From Acidocella sp. (GTDB lineage: Bacteria; Pseudomonadota; Alphaproteobacteria; Acetobacterales; Acetobacteraceae), in assembly GCA_029077775.1 (NCBI GenBank), contig JAQNCU010000207.1:1-5713 (forward strand): a stretch of 5,713 bases of DNA. The letters are read 5' to 3'. The translations under genes were made by a program, and so were the position numbers. Of this stretch, positions 1 to 5,713 are shown one piece after another (within the stretch, counting starts at the first letter, position 1; each line of letters opens with the position of its first letter). Below the pieces are notes generated by a model. The model ran no database searches, was not told where the DNA came from, and saw only the letters and a list, made by a program, of their open reading frames with translations.

Positions 1-2
1 CT

Positions 3-521
3 CATTTGTCCAACAAATCTGGCAACAACCAGGGCTACACGACGGCAATCAGCCTTGAGACGGGCAAGCGCCTGGGGCTTGGCCATGGCTGGTCGCTGAT
101 CCCGCAGGTGCAGATGGTCTATACCAACGCCAATTTCGTGGATTTCAACGATACGGCGGGCAACCACGTACAAATCGGCAATGGCAACAGCCTTCAGGGG
201 CTCGCTGGCTTACGTGTTGAAAACCAGTCCAACCTCGCGCAGCCCGGCCAGGCGCCGCGCCGCCTGCAGGTCTACGGCATTACCAACCTCACCTATCAGA
301 TGCTGGCTCCCACCAGCATCAATGAGACCAGTGCGATCGTGCCAACCACCACGCTTACCCAGGGTAGGCAGGCCCTGTGGGGTGATGTCGGCACTGGCGT
401 CACCTATGCCTGGAAGCAATGGAGCCTGTACGGAGAGGCTGATTACGCCACGGCGCTCAGCGCCCGTACAGGCCGGAATTATGCCCTCACGGGCAGCGCC
501 GGTCTGCGCTATATCTGGTAA
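3..521 (+). CDS. Autotransporter outer-membrane beta-barrel domain protein (3' part only)
   Basis: This is the C-terminal 172 residues of a protein that begins before the window; the frame is open to the left edge, and the TTG at 6 is an ordinary codon, not a start. The sequence reads as alternating amphipathic strands with glycine and aromatic turns, as in the type V secretion (autotransporter) barrel: a strand with AISLETGKRLGLG, then GWSLIPQVQMVYT, then an NSLQGLAGLRVE strand, later LWGDVGTGVTYAW and WSLYGEADYA. It ends in ALTGSAGLRYIW, and a final aromatic residue is the typical barrel-assembly (BAM) signal. In this family the barrel sits in the outer membrane and carries an N-terminal passenger to the surface. 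The passenger is outside the window, so its function (adhesin, enzyme or other) cannot be stated. The GT25 gene follows after 25 bp on the same strand with no terminator visible between them. Confidence 0.85.
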   Translation, partial: HLSNKSGNNQGYTTAISLETGKRLGLGHGWSLIPQVQMVYTNANFVDFNDTAGNHVQIGNGNSLQGLAGLRVENQSNLAQPGQAPRRLQVYGITNLTYQMLAPTSINETSAIVPTTTLTQGRQALWGDVGTGVTYAWKQWSLYGEADYATALSARTGRNYALTGSAGLRYIW

Positions 522-533
522 TCTAAGGTCCGT

Positions 534-538
534 GGGGA
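534..538 (+). promoter_or_regulatory. Ribosome binding site of the GT25 gene
   Basis: GGGGA lies 8 nt before the ATG at 547. This decides the start: the reading frame stays open back to 181 inside the autotransporter gene, but that upstream part is out of frame with a real gene and resembles nothing. A GTG at 532 is a poorer alternative, with only AAGG at a spacing of 3 nt. Confidence 0.5.
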
Positions 539-546
539 TACCTACG

Positions 547-1335
547 ATGCGGCGCAAACCATCGGTTACCAGTTTTGTACGCACGATCAGCATGGCGGGT
601 GATCCCCGGCGTGCGACGTTCGTCCCGCCACAAGCCGAGCTCGGGCTGGATTGGGCGTTCATGGACGCCTCGACCGACCTGCTCGAAGGGCTGCGTTTCG
701 ATCCCGACATCAGCCGCCGCCATGCCAAACGCCTGCTCACCAAATCTGAACTGGGTTGTTACAGCAGCCATGTTCACGCCTGGCGCATGTTGCTCGCCCA
801 CCCCAGTGCCTCGCAAATGATCGTGCTGGAGGATGATGTCATGGTCGATTGGCCCTTGCTCGGCAAAATCGCGGCGTATGACTGGGCGGGGTCAAACGTT
901 CATTACCTCAAACTTCACGCCCGTGGCTATCCACCGGCCCGCCACCTCACCACGCGCCACCCGGAATTCATCTATGAACATTCGCCGTTTTACCCGCACG
1001 GGCTCGTGCATTTCACCGGGTTGGCGCTGGGCACGCAGGCTTATCTGATCACGCGCAAAGCCGCCGCCAGCTTTGAGGCACAGGCGCGCCTCGTCTCCCG
1101 CCCGATCGACAGGCAGATGGACCGCGCCTGGGGCACCGGCATTCCGGTTATCGGCTTTGTGCCGTTTCCGGCGATTGAACAATCCGGCCCTTCGACCATC
1201 GGTTATGCGGGCATGGATAAGGTCACACTCACATTACCGCAGCGCGCCCGTTATTACATCGCCCGCGCGACCGAGCTTCTGCGCATCAGGCTCTATCATC
1301 ACTTCGCAGCCTCTCCGCGGCTCTCGCGGCCCTGA
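547..1335 (+). CDS. Glycosyltransferase family 25 (LPS biosynthesis type)
   Basis: A 262-residue protein, the usual length for GT25 enzymes, which transfer a sugar (often galactose) from a nucleotide-sugar to lipopolysaccharide core or, in some members, to protein. The family layout is visible: an N-terminal beta strand with a DPRR motif (residues 19-22, the usual 'DRR' after 'IS/NL'), then GLDWAFMDA (33-41), then SELGCYSSHVHAW (67-79, the E-GC-SH-W signature). The acidic LEDD (94-97) probably binds metal and nucleotide. GTQAYLITRKAA (162-173) and PID (186-188) are family hallmarks near the acceptor side. There is no signal peptide or membrane span, so it should be cytosolic or peripheral to the inner membrane. 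It starts 25 bp after the autotransporter stop and may share its transcript. Its last 50 bp overlap the convergent GT87 gene. Donor and acceptor cannot be read from the sequence. Confidence 0.85.
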   Translation: MRRKPSVTSFVRTISMAGDPRRATFVPPQAELGLDWAFMDASTDLLEGLRFDPDISRRHAKRLLTKSELGCYSSHVHAWRMLLAHPSASQMIVLEDDVMVDWPLLGKIAAYDWAGSNVHYLKLHARGYPPARHLTTRHPEFIYEHSPFYPHGLVHFTGLALGTQAYLITRKAAASFEAQARLVSRPIDRQMDRAWGTGIPVIGFVPFPAIEQSGPSTIGYAGMDKVTLTLPQRARYYIARATELLRIRLYHHFAASPRLSRP

Positions 1336-2482
1336 GCCGCCAGGCCATGGCCGCACCGCACGTGGCCCAGAGCGGGAACAGCAGCAACCCGGTATCGTTG
1401 GCGATTGTAATGGTGTAGCCGCCGAGTAGCCACAGCACCGCCAGCACAAGCCGCTCCGCCCCACGGGCGCTGTCCCACAAGGCCGCTATGCCAATGGAAA
1501 ACGCCACCAGGTCGTATGAAAATCCATACGGCATAGCGAGTATCGCTAAAGCCGCAGTCAGCGCCACGCGCGGCACGGCATGCATACGGCCAGGCCGCCA
1601 GGCCATCCAAACCAGGCACAACGCGATGACGCTGATGCAAAATTGCACCATTCGCGCCACATCCACCCCTGCCCCAAGGCTGCGCAGCATATAAAATGGC
1701 GTGATCCCCGCCGCAGGGAAAAACGCTGTGAACGGCAAACTGGCGACCAGGACAGCATCGTGCTGCGTAATTGTGAACCACTGCCACCAAACGGGCCACC
1801 CTGCCACCACCAGGGAAAGCCCCGCCACTGCCAGCCCGGCGAGAAATGCGGCAACAAAAACGCGCGCGAAACGCCCGTGCAGCCATGAGGCTGGTACCAT
1901 GAGAGCCATTTGCGGCTTCACGGCCAGCAATCCACCGATAATGCCAGCCGCAACCGGCCGCCGCTCAGCTAAAGCCAGAGCGGCTACCAGCATGGCGCCC
2001 AACAGCGTGCCGTTTTGCCCGCCTGCCATGTCGTGCAAAGCCGCCGGGCTGGCGAGCCCTGCGGCAATCACCGCCCAACCAAATCCGGCCCAGCGCAGCA
2101 ATATCGCCCCGAGTATCAGCGAGGCCACACGCCAGACCCAGAAGGAGAGTGGCAAAGGTAGCCAGGCGAACGCCATGGCGAGAACCTGCATTGGCGGGGG
2201 GTAGAGCCACGCGATTTGCGGCGGCGCGGTGGCACCAAGGATATCGACCCGGAATGTTGCGGGCGGCGGCGGTGTTGCCAGGCCATGCCGTGCCAGCAAT
2301 CGTCGCCCGACATACCAGAACCGCGCATAGTCTGATTGCGGCAGTTGTTGCGTCATGGTCATCATCTGCGGCGACGGCGCGGCGCGCATGGCCAGCATCA
2401 GCCTTGCATTACTGAGCGCGAACACACCGTACAATGAAATGATCGCGGCGGCGGTAACCACCAACCCTGGGCGTGTTTTCAA
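1286..2482 (-). CDS. GT87/DUF2029-family integral-membrane glycosyltransferase
   Basis: A 398-residue, very hydrophobic protein with roughly nine or ten membrane spans. The pattern fits GT87 (DUF2029), GT-C-fold enzymes that use polyprenyl-phosphate-linked sugars on the outer face of the inner membrane. Family marks, numbered from the chosen start: a first span at about 7-30, then SDYARFWYVGRRL (50-62) in the first periplasmic loop, with an aspartate where GT-C enzymes keep their catalytic acid; WLYPPP (92-97); GGQNG (154-158); AVKPQ (187-191); and PYGFSYD (318-324). Start choice: no ATG or GTG lies in the useful region. TTG at 2482 follows the upstream stop by 8 nt, has GGGG 11 nt before it, and gives a Lys/Arg-bearing N-terminus directly before the first span. 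TTG at 2533 would add 17 residues and overlap the upstream gene by 43 bp. The donor, the acceptor and any link to boxR are unknown. Confidence 0.8.
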   Translation of the reverse strand: MKTRPGLVVTAAAIISLYGVFALSNARLMLAMRAAPSPQMMTMTQQLPQSDYARFWYVGRRLLARHGLATPPPPATFRVDILGATAPPQIAWLYPPPMQVLAMAFAWLPLPLSFWVWRVASLILGAILLRWAGFGWAVIAAGLASPAALHDMAGGQNGTLLGAMLVAALALAERRPVAAGIIGGLLAVKPQMALMVPASWLHGRFARVFVAAFLAGLAVAGLSLVVAGWPVWWQWFTITQHDAVLVASLPFTAFFPAAGITPFYMLRSLGAGVDVARMVQFCISVIALCLVWMAWRPGRMHAVPRVALTAALAILAMPYGFSYDLVAFSIGIAALWDSARGAERLVLAVLWLLGGYTITIANDTGLLLFPLWATCGAAMAWRLRAARAAERLRSDDRA

Positions 2483-2490
2483 ACGCGGCG

Positions 2491-3057
2491 TTACCCCGAT
2501 GCCCTCAACCGCATCGCCGCCTGCGCCACGCAAAGCGCGAATACATCCAAAGCATCAAACGCGCGCGTAACGCCATCCTCAGGCACCATCAAGGCGAGCC
2601 CGCCGCCATATTCAACCGCTCCCGGGATCATCAGATTATCGGGTAGCGAAAACCCCTCCACCGCCAAGCCTGTTATGGGGTCAGGAACCGCTGCCACCTG
2701 CGCGGCGCTGCGCGCGGTAAACCCCACAGCACTGTTTGAATACCCAAAAACCGGCCGCCCGCGCCCCAGAAACCAGCCGATTTCGACCAGCGTGCCCGCA
2801 TCCGCCGACGCGCCCCGGAATGGCGTGAGGTTCGCAATCACGATCTCGCAGCCCTCCATCATCGCGATGTCATTTAAATAGATCGCCCGCCATGCCTGGT
2901 CATGCGGCAGGGTCATCAGATGCTCGATCTCCGGGTTCAGCGGTGCCCGCCCGATAATCCCGTGTTGCGCGCAAATCGCAATCTTCGCCTGGGCATTCTC
3001 TCTGGCGTTCGGTAGAAACACATCGGGCCCGGCGAGATACGCGGTTAGCTGTTTCAT
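2491..3057 (-). CDS. Nucleoside 2-deoxyribosyltransferase-family protein
   Basis: A 188-residue soluble protein. The family (EC 2.4.2.6 in characterised members) moves 2-deoxyribose between purine and pyrimidine bases in nucleoside salvage, through a covalent glutamate intermediate. Visible signature: YLAGPDVF at 7-14, where Tyr7 matches the conserved active-site tyrosine of the Lactobacillus enzyme; ANLTPFRG at 75-82; then S-D-GT-VE (84-92), whose Glu92 is the expected nucleophile; and NLMIPGAVEYGG at 141-152, matching the conserved Asn-Leu-Met segment that reaches the neighbouring subunit's site. All expected catalytic residues seem present, so it is probably active. A related hydrolase on nucleosides or nucleotides is possible. 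The ATG at 3057 is 9 nt after the boxR stop and has only a weak ribosome binding site, which suggests translational coupling. The GT87 gene follows 8 nt after its stop. Confidence 0.85.
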   Translation of the reverse strand: MKQLTAYLAGPDVFLPNARENAQAKIAICAQHGIIGRAPLNPEIEHLMTLPHDQAWRAIYLNDIAMMEGCEIVIANLTPFRGASADAGTLVEIGWFLGRGRPVFGYSNSAVGFTARSAAQVAAVPDPITGLAVEGFSLPDNLMIPGAVEYGGGLALMVPEDGVTRAFDALDVFALCVAQAAMRLRASG

Positions 3058-3066
3058 GCCGCCCGG

Positions 3067-3984
3067 TCACCCGCCATCGGCGGTTAGTGCGGCTTCATAA
3101 GCCGCCATCAGATCCCGAAACGCTTCATCCAGGCTCATCCCGCTGGTATTGAACGCCAGATCGGCCTTGGCATAAAACGCCGCCCGGCCTTCCAGGATCA
3201 GGCGCAGATCATCCATCGCCTCGCGGTTATCGGCCATCGGGCGCAAATCTCCCTGGGCGATCACCCGGTTCATATGGTCTTCCGGTTCGGCCTTCAGCCA
3301 GATGGTGAAGCACTGGCTCAACAACAAATCGAGCGTCGCCGGGTCTGAGACCAGGCCACCAGCGGTCGCGATCACGCAGTTTTTGTGTTGCGCCAGGGTC
3401 TCCTCCAACGCCTGTCGCTCATACCGCCGATACGCATTGGGGCCATAGAGCGCCTGAATTTCAGCAGGCGAGCACCCGGCCAAACGGGTAATCTCCACCC
3501 CCAACTCAATAAATGCCCAACCCAGCCGGGACGCGGCCATCCGCCCCAACGTGCTCTTGCCCGCCCCGCGCAACCCGACAAAGGCCAGACGGTTTCGGCG
3601 CTGCACGCCGCCATGCCCGGTCACGAACAAAGCGGCCAACGCCCGGTGAGCGGTCTGTAACGCCGCCCGGTCGCGCCCGCTTAATAGCTGCCGGATCATC
3701 AGCCATTCCGGGCTGCTTGTCGTCTCATCGCCCAGCAATTCCGCCAGTGAGCAATCCAGCGCCTGTGCCACCTGTTGCAAGACCAGCACCGAGACATTGC
3801 CGACCCCGGATTCCAGATTGGCGAGATGCCGCTCGGACACTTCGGCGGCCTCCGCCAGTACGCGCCGAGGCATCCCGCGTCGCGCACGCAGCAGCCTCAC
3901 CGTCCGCCCGAGGCTCAGCAGCAACGGGTCTTTATCCGCCAGGCCTGAAATTTTTAAAGGGGCATCCATGACATGATATGACAT
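3067..3984 (-). CDS. boxR: BoxR/BzdR-type regulator: XRE helix-turn-helix fused to shikimate-kinase-like domain
   Basis: A 305-residue two-domain regulator. Residues 22-86 form an XRE/Cro helix-turn-helix (LGRTVRLLRARRGM, then the recognition region VSERHLANLESGVGNVS). About 88-130 is a linker. Residues 131-302 resemble shikimate kinase: Walker A GLRGAGKST (137-145), YRRYERQAL (185-193), TAGGLVS (207-213) and the lid-like GDLRPM (245-250). The aspartate pair that shikimate kinase uses (DxD) is absent, with FIELGVEIT (158-166) in its place, as expected for an effector domain and not a working kinase. Characterised relatives (BzdR in anaerobic, BoxR in aerobic benzoate degradation) repress catabolic promoters until benzoyl-CoA binds this domain. 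Divergence from a benzoate-CoA ligase gene fits that role. ATG 3984 has a modest GGCGGTGA just upstream; ATG 3969 (residue 6) is an alternative with no ribosome binding site. The start codon lies inside a 15-bp palindrome, suggesting autoregulation. Confidence 0.9.
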   Translation of the reverse strand: MSYHVMDAPLKISGLADKDPLLLSLGRTVRLLRARRGMPRRVLAEAAEVSERHLANLESGVGNVSVLVLQQVAQALDCSLAELLGDETTSSPEWLMIRQLLSGRDRAALQTAHRALAALFVTGHGGVQRRNRLAFVGLRGAGKSTLGRMAASRLGWAFIELGVEITRLAGCSPAEIQALYGPNAYRRYERQALEETLAQHKNCVIATAGGLVSDPATLDLLLSQCFTIWLKAEPEDHMNRVIAQGDLRPMADNREAMDDLRLILEGRAAFYAKADLAFNTSGMSLDEAFRDLMAAYEAALTADGG

Positions 3985-3988
3985 ATCA
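3974..3988. repeat. 15-bp perfect palindrome over the boxR start codon (possible operator)
   Basis: TGATATG, one central A, then CATATCA: two 7-bp arms that match perfectly. The right arm includes the boxR start codon (3982-3984, read on the minus strand). A direct repeat of ATGACAT (3968-3974 and 3978-3984), exactly 10 bp apart, overlaps it. A symmetrical site with repeats one helical turn apart is the kind of geometry a dimeric HTH protein binds. That it is a BoxR operator is inference. It does not carry the TGCA core reported for BzdR operators. Confidence 0.4.
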
Positions 3989-4027
3989 CCGCCATGCCTG
4001 GACCAAAAGGGTGAAGGGCGCTCATGA

Positions 4028-4062
4028 ACTATATTGCATAACCATCCCGGCTACGCTAAAAC
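4028..4062. promoter_or_regulatory. Candidate divergent promoter region for boxR and the ligase operon
   Basis: This is the AT-rich part of the 107-bp gap between the two divergent genes. For the ligase, TTGCAT (4034-4039) and TAAAAC (4057-4062) are 17 bp apart and could serve as weak -35 and -10 boxes; TATATT (4030-4035) is an alternative -10 without a good -35. For boxR, the minus strand reads TATAGT at 4033-4028, a good -10 but with no convincing -35 at the right distance. A TGCA tetramer at 4035-4038, the core reported in BzdR-type operators, sits among these elements, so a repressor bound there would block both directions. All boxes are imperfect by eye. Confidence 0.3.
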
Positions 4063-4076
4063 CGTTACAACAAAAC

Positions 4077-4083
4077 AGGGGAG
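4077..4083 (+). promoter_or_regulatory. Ribosome binding site of the benzoate-CoA ligase gene
   Basis: AGGGGAG, a strong Shine-Dalgarno sequence, ends 8 nt before the ATG at 4092. It decides the start of the ligase against the longer open frame that begins at 3978, whose extra 38 residues do not look like the family and would run through the promoter region. Confidence 0.75.
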
Positions 4084-4091
4084 CGCGCGGC

Positions 4092-5624
4092 ATGAACAAC
4101 ATGGTGCGGACGCCAATTTCAGGAAACGCGGCTGATTTCTTTCTGGACCGACATTGCCGGGAGGGGCGGGGCGACAAAACCGCATTCATCGGGCCAGAGC
4201 GCCATTTGACCTATGCAGGGCTGCTCGCCGGCACCCAGGCTTTCGCCGCCGGGCTTAAACAAGCGGGCATCAAGCGTGAGTCGCGGATCGCGCTGTTAAT
4301 GCTCGATGATGTTGATTTCCCCATTGCCTTCTGGGGCGCCATCCGCGCCGGGGTCATCCCCATCCCCATCAACACGCTGCTGCCGCCTGATCTTGTCACC
4401 TACATTCTGGCCGATTGCCGGGCAGAATTGCTGGTGGTCTCGCCGTCGCTTTTGCCTGATCTGGACGCCGCGCTGGCCAGCCTGCCCGATCTCACGCGCA
4501 TCATCACCGCCGATGCCGAACTCGCCGCCTTTATGCAGCCAGATACCGCGCCGCCGGTCGCCACCCACCCCGATGAGGTCGCTTTTTGGCTCTATTCCTC
4601 GGGTTCCACCAACATGCCGAAGGGCGTGCGGCACGTGCATTCCAGCCTGCGCGCAACCGTGACAACCTACGCCGAGACGGTTTTAAAATTGCGTTCGGAT
4701 GATGTGGTCTATTCCGCCGCCAAAATGTTTTTCGCCTACGGTCTGGGCAACGCCATGACCTTTCCGATGGCCGTGGGTGCCACCACCATCCTGCTGCCGC
4801 ACCGGCCCACACCCGCCGCCGTTCTGGCCTTGATGGAAGCGCATAACCCCAGCGTTTTTTGCGGCGTACCCACGCTTTACGCCGCCCTGCTGCAACATCC
4901 GGGCCTCGGATCCGGGGCAGGCTCCGCCCGGTTGCGCCGCTGCATCTCCGCCGGTGAGGCTTTGCCCGAAGCCATTGGCACGGCATGGCGGCGTACCGTC
5001 GGTGTCGATATTCTCGATGGCATCGGTTCGACTGAAATGCTGCATATTTTTCTCTCCAACAGCGACCACGCATTGCGCTATGGCACATCTGGCGTGGCCG
5101 TTCCGGGATATGAGCTGCGCCTGGTGGACGGGCAGGGGGCCGACACCCCGGATGGTGAGCCCGGTGAATTGCTTGTCAAAGGCCAAAGTGCCGCCGAGGG
5201 ATATTGGAACCTGCGCGATAAAACCCGGAGCACGTTTGTTGGCGCCTGGACCCATACGGGCGATAAATATATTCGCGATGCTGATGGTTTCTACCGTTAT
5301 TGCGGCCGGACCGATGACATGTTCAAGGTCAGCGGCATCTGGGTCAGCCCGTTTGAGGTTGAAGGCGCGCTGGCATCGCATGACGCGGTGCTGGAGGCCG
5401 CGGTAGTCGGGCGCGAGGATCAAGATGGGCTGACCAAGCCACGCGCGTTTCTTGTCTTAAAGCAGGGAATCATGCCCAGCGCCGCCCTGACCGATGAGCT
5501 GAAAGCCTTTGTGAAACAAAAAATCGGCCCGTGGAAATACCCTCGCTGGATCGACATCGTCGATGATCTGCCGAAAACCGCCACAGGCAAAATTCAACGC
5601 TATAAACTGCGCCAATGGAACTGA
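4092..5624 (+). CDS. bclA: Benzoate-CoA ligase
   Basis: A 510-residue AMP-forming acyl-CoA synthetase of full family length. It activates benzoate: benzoate + ATP + CoA gives benzoyl-CoA + AMP + PPi, the entry step to both the aerobic box route and the anaerobic route, in the cytosol. Core motifs in order: P-loop YSSGSTNMPKG (168-178); KMFFAYGLGNA (211-221); SAGEALP (286-292); DGIGSTEMLHIF (309-320), where the STEMLHIF form is characteristic of benzoate-CoA ligases rather than general acyl-CoA synthetases; RYGTSG (329-334); HTGDKY (388-393); the hinge region GRTDDMFKVSGIWVSP (405-420); and PKTATGKIQR (494-503) with Lys500 as the adenylation lysine. Nothing is missing or broken. It is divergent from boxR across 107 bp and overlaps the next gene by 10 bp, so it heads an operon. 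A close relative acting on hydroxybenzoates or another aromatic acid cannot be excluded by eye. Gene naming varies (bclA, badA, bzdA). Confidence 0.92.
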   Translation: MNNMVRTPISGNAADFFLDRHCREGRGDKTAFIGPERHLTYAGLLAGTQAFAAGLKQAGIKRESRIALLMLDDVDFPIAFWGAIRAGVIPIPINTLLPPDLVTYILADCRAELLVVSPSLLPDLDAALASLPDLTRIITADAELAAFMQPDTAPPVATHPDEVAFWLYSSGSTNMPKGVRHVHSSLRATVTTYAETVLKLRSDDVVYSAAKMFFAYGLGNAMTFPMAVGATTILLPHRPTPAAVLALMEAHNPSVFCGVPTLYAALLQHPGLGSGAGSARLRRCISAGEALPEAIGTAWRRTVGVDILDGIGSTEMLHIFLSNSDHALRYGTSGVAVPGYELRLVDGQGADTPDGEPGELLVKGQSAAEGYWNLRDKTRSTFVGAWTHTGDKYIRDADGFYRYCGRTDDMFKVSGIWVSPFEVEGALASHDAVLEAAVVGREDQDGLTKPRAFLVLKQGIMPSAALTDELKAFVKQKIGPWKYPRWIDIVDDLPKTATGKIQRYKLRQWN

Positions 5625-5713
5625 ACATCGCCCTCGATGGCCGCCCCGTCGAGGCGCATTGGTACGGCCCCGCACCCGATGCCGCCCCCACGATCATCAT
5701 GCTGCATGAGGGC
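5615..5713 (+). CDS. Alpha/beta hydrolase, N-terminal fragment
   Basis: Only the first 33 residues are in the window; the frame is open at the right edge. They read as two short strands (ELNIALDG, VEAHWYG), then a hydrophobic strand and turn, TIIMLHEG, which is the strand-3/oxyanion region (usually LHG or LHEG followed by GS) of alpha/beta hydrolases. The nucleophile elbow and the remaining catalytic residues lie outside. The ATG is inside the last codons of the ligase (10-bp overlap), with no clear ribosome binding site of its own, so translation is probably coupled to the ligase. Hydrolases of this kind occur in box-type benzoate clusters, where a thioesterase or lactonase role has been considered. 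The substrate here is unknown. Confidence 0.7.
   Translation, partial: MELNIALDGRPVEAHWYGPAPDAAPTIIMLHEG

Noticed and set aside
181..546. N-terminal extension of the GT25 reading frame back into the autotransporter gene
   Set aside because: It is out of frame with the clear barrel sequence, rich in Arg/Pro/Ser as shadow frames of GC-rich DNA are, and the GT25 similarity and ribosome binding site begin at the ATG at 547.
210..743. 177-residue minus-strand open frame across the autotransporter/GT25 junction
   Set aside because: It overlaps two recognisable genes, has no family features and no ribosome binding site.
1315..1338. Possible terminator hairpin (CCGCG/CGCGG or GGCTC/GAGCC) at the GT25 end
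   Set aside because: The stems are only 5 bp, mutually exclusive, lie inside coding sequence and have no following T-run on either strand.
3513..3971. 152-residue plus-strand open frame inside boxR
   Set aside because: It is a Pro/Arg/Ser-rich shadow of the boxR coding strand with no recognisable domain.
3978..4091. Longer start for the benzoate-CoA ligase
   Set aside because: The extra 38 residues would span the palindrome and the promoter region; the ATG at 4092 has a strong AGGGGAG ribosome binding site and gives the usual family length.
4683..5423. 246-residue open frame antisense to the ligase
   Set aside because: It lies wholly within the well-conserved ligase gene, shows no family motif and is explained by codon bias in GC-rich DNA.

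Overview
The window is GC-rich, densely coding DNA from a Gram-negative proteobacterium. It holds an outer-membrane autotransporter barrel, a GT25 sugar transferase of the lipopolysaccharide type, and a BoxR/benzoate-CoA ligase pair. The overall flavour suggests Alphaproteobacteria, perhaps Acetobacteraceae (Acidocella/Acidiphilium-like), but that placement is an impression from gene content and protein style, not a computed result.

Layout. (1) Positions 3-521, plus strand: C-terminal end of an autotransporter beta-barrel, cut by the window edge. (2) 547-1335, plus: a GT25-family glycosyltransferase starting 25 bp after the autotransporter stop. (3) 1286-2482, minus: a multi-membrane-span GT87/DUF2029 glycosyltransferase whose 3' end overlaps the GT25 gene tail-to-tail by 50 bp. 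(4) 2491-3057, minus: a nucleoside 2-deoxyribosyltransferase-family protein. (5) 3067-3984, minus: a BoxR/BzdR-type regulator, an XRE helix-turn-helix fused to a shikimate-kinase-like domain. (6) 3985-4091: a 107-bp divergent intergenic region with promoter-like elements; a 15-bp perfect palindrome sits across the boxR start codon. (7) 4092-5624, plus: benzoate-CoA ligase. (8) 5615 to the window end, plus: start of an alpha/beta hydrolase, overlapping the ligase by 10 bp.

How the genes fit together. The right half is the upstream edge of an aerobic benzoyl-CoA ('box') catabolic cluster. The ligase makes benzoyl-CoA. The divergent BoxR-type regulator probably senses benzoyl-CoA through its kinase-like domain and controls the ligase operon. 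The hydrolase is probably an accessory enzyme, and boxA/B/C would be expected beyond the right edge. Behind boxR on the minus strand, with gaps of only 8-9 bp, lie the deoxyribosyltransferase and the GT87 gene. They look co-transcribed with the regulator but have no obvious role in benzoate breakdown. The left part is a cell-surface module (autotransporter plus GT25). There is no sign of a mobile element, CRISPR array, tRNA or rRNA, and no stretch over 300 bp lacks a gene.
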